Of a stretch of DNA of 64,000 nucleotides, positions 41,993 to 54,965 are shown piece by piece. Position 1 is the first letter of the stretch. Every line of letters starts with the position of its first letter. The notes under the pieces are model-generated. The model saw only the letters and a program-made list of their open reading frames with translations, had not been told where the DNA came from and ran no database searches. The DNA is from Dryas octopetala (lineage: Eukaryota; Streptophyta; Magnoliopsida; Rosales; Rosaceae): NCBI GenBank assembly GCA_963921425.1, contig OY992834.1, forward strand, positions 10,523,271-10,587,270, read 5' to 3'. The position numbers were made by a program, and so were the translations under genes.

Positions 41993-44900
41993 CTCCCCCC
42001 TGTCTTCCCACCTCTACCTTGGAACAATGCAAGCCTGTGTTTGAATACATTGATTGGTATAAGTGAGTGCACACTTTTGTGCTTGCTTAAGTGTCTGAAA
42101 ATTTCTCTTAAATAAAGTGCGGGTTGCTTGACATTTACTGTGTATTGTAGAATCCTTGACATGGAATACATCAATCTACTTATATGTAACAGATGATATT
42201 TAAACCTGTAGGAAAAGAAAGAATTGAAAGAATCAGTTGCAAAACCTTTCCTTGATCAATGCAAAGCGTTGCAACATACTCTGGAGGTTTCGCAGAAGGA
42301 GCTGGGAGAGGTCAATAGAATATCCGCAGAACAAAAACATGCTATGGAAGACCTTAATGAAAGGCTTAGTGCTTCCATGCAGTCATGTACTGAAGCAAAT
42401 GAAATAATGAATACGTAAGGCATATATTTTTCGGTCATGGTTTTACTTATATAATATTTTTATTTTTGTAAGTCTTATATAGTGTTACTAATAACACTAT
42501 ATTGTTTGAGTAGCTATCCCCCTGTTTTCTGGCTAGGAGTTCAAATTGCTTCTTGTTATACCCGATCACAAGTGTGTAGTTCCAATTTTCTGAGCCAAGG
42601 CCTGGGAAGAAGTGAAGAACACACCATTTATTTTGGGTGGCCATCTTTTGGTTTTTTTTTTTTTAATTGATAAAAGCATTGCAGGAACCTATCATTGACA
42701 ATACTATCTAATAAAATATATATTCTTTTTGTTTATCTGTTTTTCCTTTTAGATGCTATGAACATGGTGTAACAAATGGTTTATGGCAATCAGTATACCT
42801 GCTATGCTTATAGTGGGATGGCTAATAGCTTTGCTTTCTAACATTTATTTACACATCAAATTATTGTTTATCATGCTTCATTTGAGCATGCCAATGCTAG
42901 CATGACTTGTTATAGTAACAGTGGTGCTCTGATTGTGTGATTCTCTTCCCACCATTTGTGCAAAAAACCGAGAGCAAATTTGTTTTTGCTGTAAAATTTT
43001 GCAATAGCCTTATGTCTTGTCTGTAGTCAGAAGGCATCTATAGCTGAACTCAAGACACAGTTGGATGAAGAGAGAGATCAGAGAAGAGAAGAACGAGAAA
43101 AGGCAGCAGCAGATTTAAAGGCAGCAGTACAGAAAACTCAATCAGAGGCTCAAGAGGAATTAAAACGATTTTCTGATGCTGCCACAAGACGAGAAAGAGA
43201 GCAACAAGAAGTAATCAATAAGCTTCAGGTCTGAATGGTTTTACAACTCCTTATTTCATTTATAGAAGTTAGATTTTGATTGAGTTGAGGAATGATATAT
43301 TGACATTTGTGGTCTCAGGAATCAGATAGAGAAACTTGTGAACTAATAGAAACCTTGAGAACCAAATTGGTAATATTGGCAGTAACTTTATTTGTATATA
43401 TTTTTTTACACATTGTGTAACTAAATACTTCCTTAACCATTGGAGATCCTTGTCTTGATTCCCTTATGTGCTGCAGGAAGATGCTAGGCAAAAGTTGGTA
43501 ATCTCTGACAATAAAGTTCGCCAGCTAGAAACCCAAGTTTGTGATGAGCAGTTGGTTTCTGAAAGTAGACAAAAAGTAAATGCCCCTTATGCCTACTTAG
43601 ATATTATTATAGTTATCTTCACCTGCAAATACTTGTTGAAGCTAAGTCCATAATACCATTGTGGTTGTTTGGACAGAGAGTGGAAGAACTTGAACATGAG
43701 GTGAAAATACTGAGGAAAGAGCTTGAGAGTGAAAAGGTAGAAATGAAAACTTTCCTCTTAGATCCTCATTCACATTAAATTTTCGCTGTCACTTTTGTTA
43801 ATCTCTGCATGTGTTATGTAACTTTTCTGAATTATGTTGATTGGATGAAAACTATAACTATCATAAACAAAACGTGTATGAATAGTCTTTTACGGTTTTG
43901 CCGATGTGTCATGCAAATGAAGCGTTTCAATTTTGTTATAAGCAAGACTGTGCATGTTTGTTTGCAAATACAGATACTTTTTTGTTGGCAATTGAAGTTT
44001 ATATTATCAATTTTATTCTTCTTGTTGCTGGTAGCAGGCGGCTCGAGAAGAAGCATGGGCTAAAGTTTCTGTCCTGGAACTAGAGATAAATGCTGCAATG
44101 CGAGATCTTGATTTTGAGAGACGGAGATTAAAAGCTTCCAGAGAAAGAATTATGCTTCGGTAATATTCCTGAAGTATTATAATGATTTTATCTATTTCAC
44201 AAGTCACAGGGCAGTGTTTGAGTAAACTATTTTTGTCTTACATCTGCAATTTGTTTGATATCTTTTGTTAGCATTTTTTATCCCTTCTTTTCCTGTTATG
44301 TCATTGTTGAATGACGGAATCTCTTTGTGGAAGTGTAATGTGGGATTATTGATTATCAGCCCCTCCCCCTCACTGCTGGCTAATGGTGACCCTCCTCCCC
44401 CTGCATCCTCTCTCTCTCTCTCTCTCTCCCTCCTGCACCGGACCCAAGGGGTGTCCAATGATCTTGTTGGTCCCCAGATCGGAGGTCACAAAGAGACTGC
44501 AGAGAGAGAAAGAGGGGGGTGTCAGGGGGTCTCTAGTGGCCGTTGCAGGGGAGGGGATGTCAACGAATTTGCGGGCTAGCCATCGGGTGGGTGTTTGTGT
44601 AGTGAAGATGAGATGGAGGGGTGGGGAGAGAGGAGAATGTAATTTTTTTTAAAAAGAAATTTGATTTTATGGTTTTTCTGAACGGGTAAATTTGAATAAA
44701 AATTTTACACTAAAAGGAGGGGGCGGGGGGATATAGAGAGTAATAGCCTCACCCTTCTAGGAGCAATTTACTTACTGTAAATACATGGTTTTTATGCAGG
44801 GAGACACAACTAAGATCTTTTTATTCCACAACCGAGGAGATTTCTGTACTGTTTGCTAAACAGCAGGAACAGTTGAAAGCAATGCAGAGGACACTGGAAG

Positions 44901-45943
44901 ATGAGGAAAATTATGATAACACATCAGTTGATATCGACCTCAATATGGCTTTTGGTGATATAAATAGAGCGGAAGGCAGAGAAAATGAAGCAGTCAGATA
45001 CCGTGGTAACATTATTGCCAAGGCAGGGTTAGGTACAACGCCCCAGAGGTCTGACGGAAATCAAGTTGGAACTTCTAGCGATGAAGTCAGTGTTACAGAG
45101 AAGCATGACTGTGATATCAGAAGCCAAGAAGGCCAGCATACCGAAGAGGCAGAATTTACAAGTGCAGACCATGGTTTCAGGGGTGGCTTCGGTTCTGACA
45201 TTGATGGTGTTGGCACAGCACCTCTTATGGAGGGAGACGGCATTGGCACTGAGCATGTTCCTGAAACTGAAAGCCCTGGAATCAATGGTGAGCAGAATAT
45301 TGATTTGAATAAGATTGCCACTTTAGGTGGGGATACAATGCAACTTGATGATGAAGCCAATGTACAAGGAAATGATGAGCAGGTTCCAGTGATTGGTCAG
45401 GAGCGTCACTCCCAATCAAATAGCCCCCATGAAATTCTGAAAGGTATGGAAGATACCGAAGCTGGTGGCACAATCAGGACAGGAGACCTTTTAGCTTCTG
45501 AAGTTATTGGTAGCTGGGCTTGCAGCACAGCCCCTTCTGTCCATGGAGAGAATGAATCTCAAAGTAGAGATAACAATGAGGAAGGTGCTGCTGTGCCACA
45601 CGAATCCACCGATCAGGTGGCTGAAAGCCAAAGTACTCCATCTTCTGAGGCTGATCGCATGAGACGGAATCATGAACGTCAAGCACTGAGTGAAATGATT
45701 GGAATTGTTGCTCCCGATCTAAAAGAGCAGTTTGTTGGTACTGTGGATGATAGTTGTGATGATGGGAGAGAAAAACAGGGTTCTACGTCCAACTCCGATA
45801 CTGTGAGTTGTACGAACAATGAAGAGGATAACAGAACTGATGCTGAATCGGATGCGGAGACCATGGGTGGCGATCAGGGTAATGAAGATAAAAAATTGGA
45901 TAATGCAATGGACGAAGATACAGAAGAAGATTCTCTTGGATAA
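39581..45943 (+). CDS. FHA-domain protein with long coiled coil and acidic C-terminus
   Basis: Thirteen exons: 39581-39805, 40234-40403, 40497-40600, 40884-40964, 41624-41727, 41836-41922, 42212-42414, 43027-43228, 43319-43369, 43477-43575, 43677-43736, 44038-44159, 44800-45943. They give 883 residues. An FHA phosphothreonine-binding domain spans about 80-165, with Gly89-Arg90, SGNHCKIYRK and STNGTYIN (132-139). The segment around 229-525 is a heptad-rich coiled coil (QKELGEVNRISAEQKHAMED). The remaining ~350 residues are acidic, rich in Asp/Glu/Ser/Gly and probably disordered, encoded by one large exon. It matches At2g45460, annotated only as SMAD/FHA. FHA domains read phospho-Thr, often in DNA-damage or cell-cycle proteins, but the substrate here is unknown. 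Exon 12 has two possible acceptors (TAG|CAG|GCG), adding or dropping one Gln. Confidence 0.9.
41946..41991. repeat. (CT)n microsatellite in FHA-gene intron 6
   Basis: About 45 bases of uninterrupted CT starting roughly 25 bases after the exon 6 donor, then a C-rich run. Confidence 0.95.
44335..44755. repeat. GA/CT-rich insertion in FHA-gene intron 12
   Basis: A CT-rich left part with a short (CT)n run, a centre GATCTTGTTGGTCCCCAGAT related to the blocks at about 37365 and 38715, and a GA-rich right part ending near ATAGAGAGTAATAG. Its ends (CCCCTCCCCCTC and complement) are inverted. It looks like a diverged member of the 37.1-39.1 kb foldback family. The ORFs inside are low complexity. Confidence 0.45.
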
Positions 45944-48900
45944 TAGGCGTGTAAGGAATGCACCAAGTAGTCTATTACTTTTTTGGTTTGGAAAGGAGTG
46001 GACCTGTAAATACTCAAGACAAGTCTGGATTTTGCATTTCTTTTTTTTCTTTTCATTTATTATTTTCAAGAATTCTTACTCTTGTAGTTACCATTATGGT
46101 GTATATATATGTAGCTTTTTTCTACCTTTCACCAAGGAATCATTTTGTATTTTCGCTTTTGGTGGGGCAAAATGATCAAATGCCAATGGATGATGAACTA
46201 GGATAATAAAGGATCAAAGCAGTGAAGTTCAAACGTGGGTAGTATGTAACTTGTAAGGTTAGTCTTTGGTTTCTTTGAGACTTAAGAGTTGCCCATTTGA
46301 CATCCCTAGATCTGCCACCTCAAAATTGAGACTTGTTTTTCTTGAGCAGGAAAGTTTTGAGGTATATATAATTTTCGAATAGTCAGTATTTTTTTATAAT
46401 TGGGATTTGATGCGTATTGTGGTTTCAGGAATCCCCTTCCTTCCCCAATCTCAACTATGGACTGTGCTTCGAATATTGAAAGATTGTGCACCAGAAATAT
46501 TTTATCTTTAAATTGAGTTTGCATTGGTGTAAATAATTTTCCCCCTTCTGTACATTATTAACCAGGCTTGAAGTTTAGATTCTCTCATTGACGAGACAAT
46601 CCATAGTCTCTAATCTTAGTCGTTTAAGTCATATATTAGAATCATAATGGTTGGTTATAATCTAAAAGTAATGAGCATTTCTGGCTTAGAAGTCAGAATT
46701 TCAGTGAATTTGTCAACCAAGTGTTAATTTATGAAGTTAAAATGTTAAGGTGAGCAATCAATATACAGTTCATTCGTTCCAAAACTTGGTAAAGAGGAAC
46801 CCCATTACGCTCTTCCTCCTTGAGACTGAAATATTGCAAGATGTAGTTGCTTTCCCATTGAGCAAGACTCCAACCCAAAAAAAAAATTAGTGTAGCACAT
46901 AAGATCGACACATAACCGTTAATGTAGGAATGGCTACTCGATACCTTCTAAAAGTAATCAAAAAATGGGTCCCAAAGAGTAGCCACTTTTGTGCAACGGG
47001 TAAAGACTTGGATGATGTCTAAAATAACATGCACACTTTGCCATTCGACCAGTGTATGAGTTCTGTTTAATTTTTTTCATATAAAAAACTAAAAAAATTA
47101 ATTAAAAAAATACCTAATAGTTGTCTTAATTAATCAAGAAATCAAATCAATCTCTCACTTTCTTACTATCCTTTTTTTTCCTCTCTCTTTTGGCTTAATA
47201 AAGAAAGCATAACATAGGTAACAAAACAGAAGGCAAGTTCCAATATTGTTCAAGACCAACTTTTGTATTTAGTGCCATCTTTTCTATAGTTGATAACTCT
47301 ACCTCTCTTCTAAAGTAAGTTCTAAATGAGGTTGTCCAAGCTTAATCCCCTTCCAAATACGCAACTGATTAAAAAAGAAAAAAAAAAATTATGATGATGA
47401 AGAAGATGGGTGCCAATCTTAAGGGCAATTGATTGCAGTAGGGCAAGTGAGTGGCAGAGGGATCATAGATTTCTAAAGAGGATGGTGATGTGGACCACAT
47501 TGCTTGATGGTGAGAGGTCCATGAACACTACTCATAATAATCACTTCATGCATGTGACATTACATACCATTAAAACTAAGGTTAATTAAAATGAAAAGAA
47601 ATAACAATTTATCATCTTTTGATTTGCTCTCATTTATATCCGCTTAATCTATTGTTGATCATTCATGTCTATTTCCCTTATATTTGTTGATCCATTTTTT
47701 GTATATATATTAACAATTATCGAACTCTTCACATATTTTAATCTTACCCATATAAACATCCTTATATATATATATATATATATATTTCTAAGTATTGTAC
47801 TCTAATGAATGATAAAGGTACGTAATTAAGTTGTAGCCAAAGGAACATTGTGCATTATGTGACTACAATTTGAATAGAATTGAATTACATGGCATGGATA
47901 TATTCTTGAGAGTTGAAAAATGCTTTAAAACCTTCTTCTTTTTTTTTTCAACTCTTTGATCATATAAAATGAGACCATACAGATCCGTTTTATGTGACAG
48001 TTTGGGCTTATGTGATCATCCAAGAAAGCTTTTGGGTAACCCTATTCATTGTGGCCTTAATGAATATAGGAAATCATGTCCTAAAACTATTCTCAGTGGA
48101 GCCATGTGGCAAAGTACATATTCGAAGTGATGAATTGAAATACGAAAAATTTAGGAGAGCATCATTAATGGTATCGATCAACACTTGATATGTATTATCA
48201 TCATGCCCATCACCCAGAAAAAAGTTGTAAATTCAAAACAAGAAAAGATTCGAAAGCTGTGAGAAAAAACCAAAGATAGGGTAATGAGATCACTCTTGAA
48301 TATGGTGGCCGGGAGTTTCATTTGCTTGTTGACTACCTTCATTTCACCTCCTCATGGAATGATCGAGTATAAGTACTGAGGAGATAGTAATACAAGAAAT
48401 GAGTGAAGCCTGCTGGTCGTAGTCCCAATCAATTGGCAACCCTTCCATGTCCGAAAGGGCATCATGAGGGACTAAAATTGTATGTCTACTCTAATACATG
48501 CCCATAACCACATGTATATAAATACCACCTACACCTACACATGCAATAATGTAATGTATAATCATATGGACTACACCCTACATATGGCTCAAGAAAAGAT
48601 TGCAACTTTTTTTTTCTTTAGCTTAATTATTTTATATTCTAAATGGTGTGTCGCTTTGTTCTCTAAAACTCATTCAGACTCATTTTATCTTTTTAACTAC
48701 GTCATGTATTTAAATGATTCTATTATGTCAATTTTATTATTTTTTTCGTTAATCAAGGTAGTGTGGTTCATGTTTAGTGGAAAAATTTATAAGCTCCACA
48801 CTAGCTCAACTAACAGAAAATATGACAAACTAGATAGAATTGGATGACTAAAAATATAAGGTGCAATTTAGAGGGCACAATGAGTTTCGGGAGACAAAAT

Positions 48901-51235
48901 GAGTCATGATGCACAATTCATGGAGCATAGGCATAATTAAGGTTTTTCTTTAATTTAGGTTTCTTTTCCTCTCTCTTTTGTTTTAATTTTCAATAATATT
49001 TGATGCCTAATTTTCTTTCTTTTGTGGCAATGGAAGTGCATGAAACATAATGGCAGCTTAGTATGTTTGTGCAAAACATAACCAATGCCATTAATTGGTT
49101 TGACATCTTTAATTCCATATAGTCATCCTATATATTTAGCTCCTTCTAGCTAGCTAGAAAATCATAAGCTTTGTGACAAAAATATGTGAGATAAAAACTT
49201 GGTCCCCAATGTATTATGGGTGGCAAGTTAAGTGTCCAACCAGCTAGTTAAGGGACCATGTGAAGTGGCTGAGCTGAAGTTGGACAAAATACCACCACTA
49301 CTAGCATCAAATAATGATGATATTACCATCCAATGGGCGAGAGAAAGAGATGGTGGTGATGATGATGATGACGGTGAAGAAGAAGATGAAGCCAAAATGG
49401 GGTTCATTTTCCAAATAAATGAGTATGCCTTTGGTACTCAATTACCCTAAGAAAAGAGACAAAAGCAGAGGAACCTAACAACATTGACTACTGCCTCTTC
49501 CCATCCTCCATACTTTGGCTTCCCTCCCAATAACCTACTCATGATCTCTCTTGGCTTCTTTTATGGCCCCACCTGAATGCCCCCCACATGTGACTTGCAC
49601 GTGAGATTCCATGTAAATCTTTATCACAAGTTGGATTTAGAAAAAGGTAGCTTTAGCCTTTAGACAAACTAACTTCATCAAAATATATTATAATACTATT
49701 ATATAAATATATAATGGGAAGAATTGGCTATAGGATTTTATAGATCACTTTTTTCTGTCATTTAACAACTTAATAAATATCTATTTTATTATCATTCTAA
49801 ACAACATAGCTAGCTAGTTGAGATTTGTATAAATTTAGTGAATTTTTTTTATCACTATTATTTATACTACAGTACGTTAAGCTATTAATTTCAAATATTT
49901 GTACTTGACTAGTTGACTTATCCTTCCAAAACCCGTACATCTAGTAAATATTATGGTACTTTAGCCAACATATAATAGGACAGGATATTCTTGTTTGGGC
50001 AACATTTTTAAATTACAGAAAATGATTACATCTAAGTTTGAATTTTGACTATATATTACATGCTAAACATTTTCTCGTGTAAAAGCAAAGAAAGGGGATT
50101 AGAAAGGTTGCGTCTACTTTTCAAACACAACCTTTTATAAACAAAATATGGCTTAAGATAAGAACTAACCCAAACATGCAAATACCAACTTTTGACAATT
50201 CATATGCACAATCTATATATCTTCTCCAGCGAATTGTCTGTCATAATTTCAAGTACCTTAGAATTCAACCCTATACATAATACTCACATACCATTGATTC
50301 ATTGACTTAATTAAAGTAATTGTCTATTAATTAATTAATATATGTTGTAAACAAAATCTGCTAAGTAGCTCTAAGATTTTCTGTGACAAGGTTTTACATG
50401 TGCACCATGAGAGAACAGCCTTGCGAACTTCAATCACCATAGCTGGCCCTAAGGGTGGGCAAAGGAGGCGACGGCCTTTGACCCTAAATTTTATAGACTT
50501 CTTATATATTTATATACTATATTTGTTTCAAATTAATAATGTATATAAAAAGTCGAGAATCTTATTTTTATAGTTCGTTTCAACTAAAATCCACAGCCCT
50601 ATTAGTCGCAATCATAATTTGAGGTGTAATTTTTTACATGGATCTCGATTACTTGATGGTTTCATTCAAGTCTTTAGGTTTTGTGCTGTTTATGTTAATT
50701 CTTATGTATGAGGTTTGTTTTTGTTGGGATTCGACCCCATTCAACAAAAAGAAATGTGAACGTTTTTTTCTTTGTTTCTTAATCATAGCCATATGAACTG
50801 TAGAGTAAATTCTAGCTGCCTAGTAAGACTATTCAGACTTGATTTCTACAGTAATGATGTGGTTAATTGATTGCAGCACATGAGCATACACATAAGTCAT
50901 GTTCCACATTGAGGACTCTGTAAAGAAACCCCCAACTCTATTAATTGAAACTGAAGGGGAAAGTTCTAAAATTCAAAAAAGTGGCTAACAACTTGGGATG
51001 CAGTCACTTTCTGTGTGCCTCAACAAGACCCAACCCCTCTCAAGCAGCCCATCCAAAAGAGTCTTAGATTCTTAGCCAGCTGCCAGCCTTTGGAGTATGA
51101 GGGAAAGTGATGAAGGAAAAGTCCAAAGAAATAAGGGAACCCTTTTTTCTCCATCTTCTTCTCTTCTACATTTTAATTTCATCCCTTGCTGGCCTTTGTA
51201 ATCATGACCCCTTGTGTCATCATTGCTATGAAAAG

Positions 51236-51282
<47 letters not shown>

Positions 51283-51422
51283 GCAGAGACAGAAAATAAT
51301 AGATATATGGTTCCCCATGTTCTCATTGTTTCTGCCAAGACATCTCTCCTATTTAAGGTCCAAGAACTCTATTTTTCACAACCCACATTTTTATTAGCTT
51401 CCTCCTCTAAGTTTATACTCAT

Positions 51423-51478
<56 letters not shown>

Positions 51479-51512
51479 CTCATAGGCAGAAACTGAATTG
51501 TAGAGAGAAACA
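45944..51512. other. Long intergenic region; probable ZPR promoter at right
   Basis: 5.5 kb without a supportable gene. The left end holds the FHA-gene 3' UTR. ORFs at 47994, 48482 and 49232 are short; the last is an acidic low-complexity run from a GATGAT repeat. A (TA)n tract is at about 47764-47786. Approaching the ZPR gene there are two (CT)n tracts (51238-51278, 51426-51475). Homeodomain-type half sites GTAATGAT (50851-50858) and ATGATTAC (50032-50039) resemble half of the HD-ZIP III site GTAATNATTAC, which is of interest because ZPR genes are HD-ZIP III targets. Confidence 0.4.
51426..51475. repeat. (CT)n microsatellite in the ZPR 5' leader
   Basis: Fifty bases of pure CT ending about 37 bases before the ZPR start codon, probably in the 5' UTR. 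A similar 41-base tract lies at 51238-51278. Confidence 0.95.
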
Positions 51513-52009
51513 ATGTGTATGAACTCCTCAGAAATGATTCCATTTAGTCCCATATATTCTGCTTTTCGCCTTCGACGGCCATCAAAGCAACACAACTTTC
51601 GAGTTCACCGCTTAATTAACAGGTTTCATTCCTTCACAACTCATATCTGTCTCTCTCTCTCTCTCTCTCTGTGTGTCACTGTGTGTGTTCCTCTGTTTTT
51701 AACTTTTTATCTAAGATAACAAGTGTTCTGTTGTGTATATGTAACAGGAGGAGAACAACAGCAAAAGGAGCAAAAGATAAGGGAGAGATCAAAGAGATAG
51801 CAGGTGCGAAGGTAGAGATGGAAATCAAGAACTTGAAGCTGTACATGGAGAACCAGAGCATTATAGAAGAGAACAAGAAGCTAAGGAGAAGAGCACTTCT
51901 TCTTGTCCAAGAGAACCAAGCCCTTTTTTCTCAACTCCAACAGAAGCTCTCTCAACAAAACAGCATGCATGCAGATGCAGTACACCATGAAACATCATCA
52001 CTAATATAA
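51513..52009 (+). CDS. ZPR1: LITTLE ZIPPER (ZPR) protein
   Basis: Two exons, 51513-51622 and 51748-52009, give 123 residues. The second half is a leucine zipper (MEIKNLKLYMENQSIIEENKK, then LRRRALLLVQENQALFSQLQ) without any homeodomain, the hallmark of LITTLE ZIPPER microproteins. These heterodimerise with HD-ZIP III factors (REVOLUTA, PHABULOSA) through the zipper and stop DNA binding, shaping leaf polarity and meristem size. Residues 1-37 (MNSSEMIPFSP, then an Arg-rich stretch) are a variable leader; the Arabidopsis protein starts shorter as I recall, so a downstream start cannot be excluded, though the intron joins this leader in frame. Position next to DHDPS and the FHA gene matches At2g45450. 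Known regulation by HD-ZIP III proteins forms a negative feedback loop. Confidence 0.88.
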
Positions 52010-53095
52010 ACATATCTTGCTTAATTTACATATTAGCATATGAAAGTTAACAAGGAGTAGTAGTACTGGGGGGTCTTAGCCTTAAATTTGTTCTTTCATC
52101 TCCTTGTTGGGGAAATTTTAATGTCTCATCTTCCCCCACCTCACTTTTTCACTCTCTGGGTTAATTTTAGTTTTTCTTCATAAAAAATAAAGATATCATG
52201 GATGATTTACCTTTTATCTGTATCCAAATAGTTTAAAATGTGGAATAGTGTGTGCAATCCTTTTAATTATCATATTCTTGTGCAAGGCAAAGAGGGATAT
52301 AACCCAGGTGTCCTCTGTAGAGTCTACTGTGAAGGGTATTGAGTCTACTGACTGTCTTTGAACTATGGCTCTTATAGGGACCCTTTTTTCTTTGGCTGAT
52401 TATTCTAAATGGATGGTGATCTGAATGAGAAATCAGAAATCCTGGATGGTGGGTAGTATTTGCCAATTCACATGTTTGGTCCGTTTGGAGGCTTAGAGCT
52501 GACACTGAACACACTGAATTTGAGCATTTTTATCTCCAACCTGCTAATGGATTGCGTAGCAAAAGGCAATCCTTGCTTGGTACTTACAGACTGCCTCAAC
52601 CTCTTTTAGGTCCAAACTCCAAAGACCCCCTCAACTTGATAGACTGAATACTGGGAAGTGCAAGCCTGGGTTTCAAATGAACATCCAAGCTTTTAAAACA
52701 TAGATAGAAAGCTGAATGTGTCAGCTCAGTACTAAGGTTGAGATCGTTCATGAGATGAGAAAGTGTAATATTCAAGTTATTTAACATCCGGTCATTGATA
52801 AAACCCAATAATCAAACCATATTATACATTCATGTCTCACAATATTTATGCATTTAGTAATCCTCCTGCAAGTATCTTCAAAAGAAAAATCAACTGTAAA
52901 CCACATTCAAGCACACACTAATCTTATTGAGTCACAGAACCACTTAGGATATAACAGTCACAAACATATTGATATCTGTAATTTAAAACTAGTCTAATGT
53001 GCCATTATGAAGCAACAACCAAAAAGAACACCATTTATAAACTGAGATAGCACAAAGAAAAAAAAAACAAACCAAGTCCTGAACAAGAAGCCTGC
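52010..53095. other. Convergent intergenic region, ZPR and DHDPS 3' ends
   Basis: Both 3' UTRs fall here. No gene, RNA gene or clear repeat is seen in about 1.1 kb. Confidence 0.5.
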
Positions 53096-54965
53096 CTAAT
53101 ACCGACTCACTAAGATGAAATCATCATCATCAAGCACTTGAACATCTTTCTCTCCTACAAAATTCTCCCGCCCAATTTGGTTAACCAAATTCACAAATTC
53201 TACCCTCTTTGCAAGAGGAAGAGGTACATATGGTAGCCTGAAGACTGGCCTCGCAACACCAAGTTGTGCAAGTGCTGTGTTTAAGCCAATGGGGTTTGGC
53301 TCTTGAAAAAGCCATTCAACCAGAGGCTGGATCTTTGCATTAAGGGAAGGGTTCTTCCCCCCAAACATGAGTTCTCGCATCAAACCTGGAACCAAGTTAC
53401 TAGTAACGGATATGACTCCAGTAGCCCCATGGCTCCACCTCGAATTGTGGCATTCATCATCATTCCCACTCCAGACCACAATTCCCTTGCCAGTATATTG
53501 TTCAATCCGATCATTTCCAAGACATTCCTTGACACCTGCCAAGTTAGCACTCTGTGCCAACGTGTGAATCACGCGTGGGGGGATATCTTGGCCAGTTCGT
53601 GACGGCACATTGTATATAATTGTGGGTCCCATTGATATGACGCTATCAAAATGCGCAACCAACCCCTCCAAGGAGGTTTTTCCATAATAAGGATTGATGT
53701 GAAGGGCAGCATGCATTCCAACAGCAAAACCCTGTTCAGTGGCATGAACTGCTTCCCTTGTGGAATTGCTTCCGGTGTTTCCTATTACCTTAATTGATCC
53801 ACCATAACAGTTGATTGTGTGACCAATGAGCATTATGTGTTCATCCCAGCTCATCAATTGGCCTTCACCAGTTGTGCCACCAACAATCACACCTTCGGCT
53901 CCATTTTCAATCTGCATATTAACCAAGGCATCGTATGCTTCAAGATCAAATCTTCCATCTGGTAGATATGGTGTTTTGATGGCTGTTATCAATCTAAGTG
54001 CCTTGATCTCCTCTGCTGATGTCCTGAAAACATAGTAACAACATACTTATACATAAAGCGCCAATTCTTCCAAATGAAGCATTTACGGCTTCACACTTCT
54101 AACAAGCTTTTAGGTTTCAAACTAGCGAACCACTCCAACTCCAACTCTTTAGATGACCAGGATATATGTATTTGTTCCAAACACATGCAGCATGATGCGT
54201 ACACACTAGATTATATGCACATAATTTCTTATCAACTATGGTACAGAAACAACAGAACAACAGAACAACTAAAACCTCTTTAATAGTTGATCGATATATA
54301 CTGCTTGACAAACATCAAATTCTTGTTTGCGATATTCTGTCAAGAGTAAGTTAATCATATTGATTAAACGGAAAAGACACAATTAAATTCAAGCTTTTTA
54401 TTTTGTTATATGACACTACAAAAGAACTGTAACATAAGATTTTATTGGAAAGCCTAAAAGAAGAGAAGCATTGGGTTCTCCTAATCTTAATTCCTATATA
54501 ACTTAAGAGAAAAGCAAGTTACCAAACATCGTAGAACCCAAATCTTCAATATGAAAAATTCAATTCAGAAAATTAGACATGACAGCTTACCTGTTTTTAA
54601 CTTCAAAACTACGCATTGGAAGATGAAAATTTGGAACTACGGCTGCTCGTGGACATCTCCATTTTGCATTCCGACTGTTTCAAAGCAATACAACAGAAAA
54701 AATTAAATTAATTAATTAATTAATCAATCAATTTTATACTCTGTTTTTCTTCTTCCTGAAAATTTAAATAACTAATTCTGATCTAATTATTAACTCACAA
54801 AATTGAAAAGACAAAATCAGTGAATCTAACAATTAATTAACTATTAAATAAAATAATCCGAGAGAATGAGATATCAAACCTCTTGTAGTTATCGCTAAGA
54901 TGGTGACGCGGAAGCTGGAGAGCAGACTCTCTCAAGCACACACTGCAGCTCTTCAACGCAGTCAT
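53096..54965 (-). CDS. DHDPS2: 4-hydroxy-tetrahydrodipicolinate synthase (DHDPS), plastid
   Basis: Three exons on the minus strand, 54965-54880, 54674-54591 and 54023-53096, give 365 residues. It condenses pyruvate with aspartate semialdehyde, the first step committed to lysine, and is feedback-inhibited by lysine. The Schiff-base lysine is Lys222 in GVKECLGND; Tyr194 of IYNVPSRTG is the catalytic tyrosine; GGTTGEG (105-111) binds the aldehyde. The allosteric segment [20 protein letters not shown] looks wild-type. About 50 N-terminal residues ([20 protein letters not shown]) form a basic, Ser-containing plastid transit peptide. Exon 1 uses a weak donor, GTTTGA. Matches At2g45440. A 178-bp piece spanning the exon 3/intron 2 border is copied at 58212-58389. 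A 138-codon ORF in another frame overlaps the start and runs upstream; it is judged not a gene. Confidence 0.95.

Noticed and set aside
48482-48847. 121-codon plus-strand ORF
   Set aside because: AT-rich composition with Tyr/Phe/Ile runs and no domain; typical of noncoding DNA.
49232-49450. Acidic 72-codon ORF upstream of the ZPR gene
   Set aside because: The Asp run comes from a GATGAT repeat. No start context or homologue is known to me.
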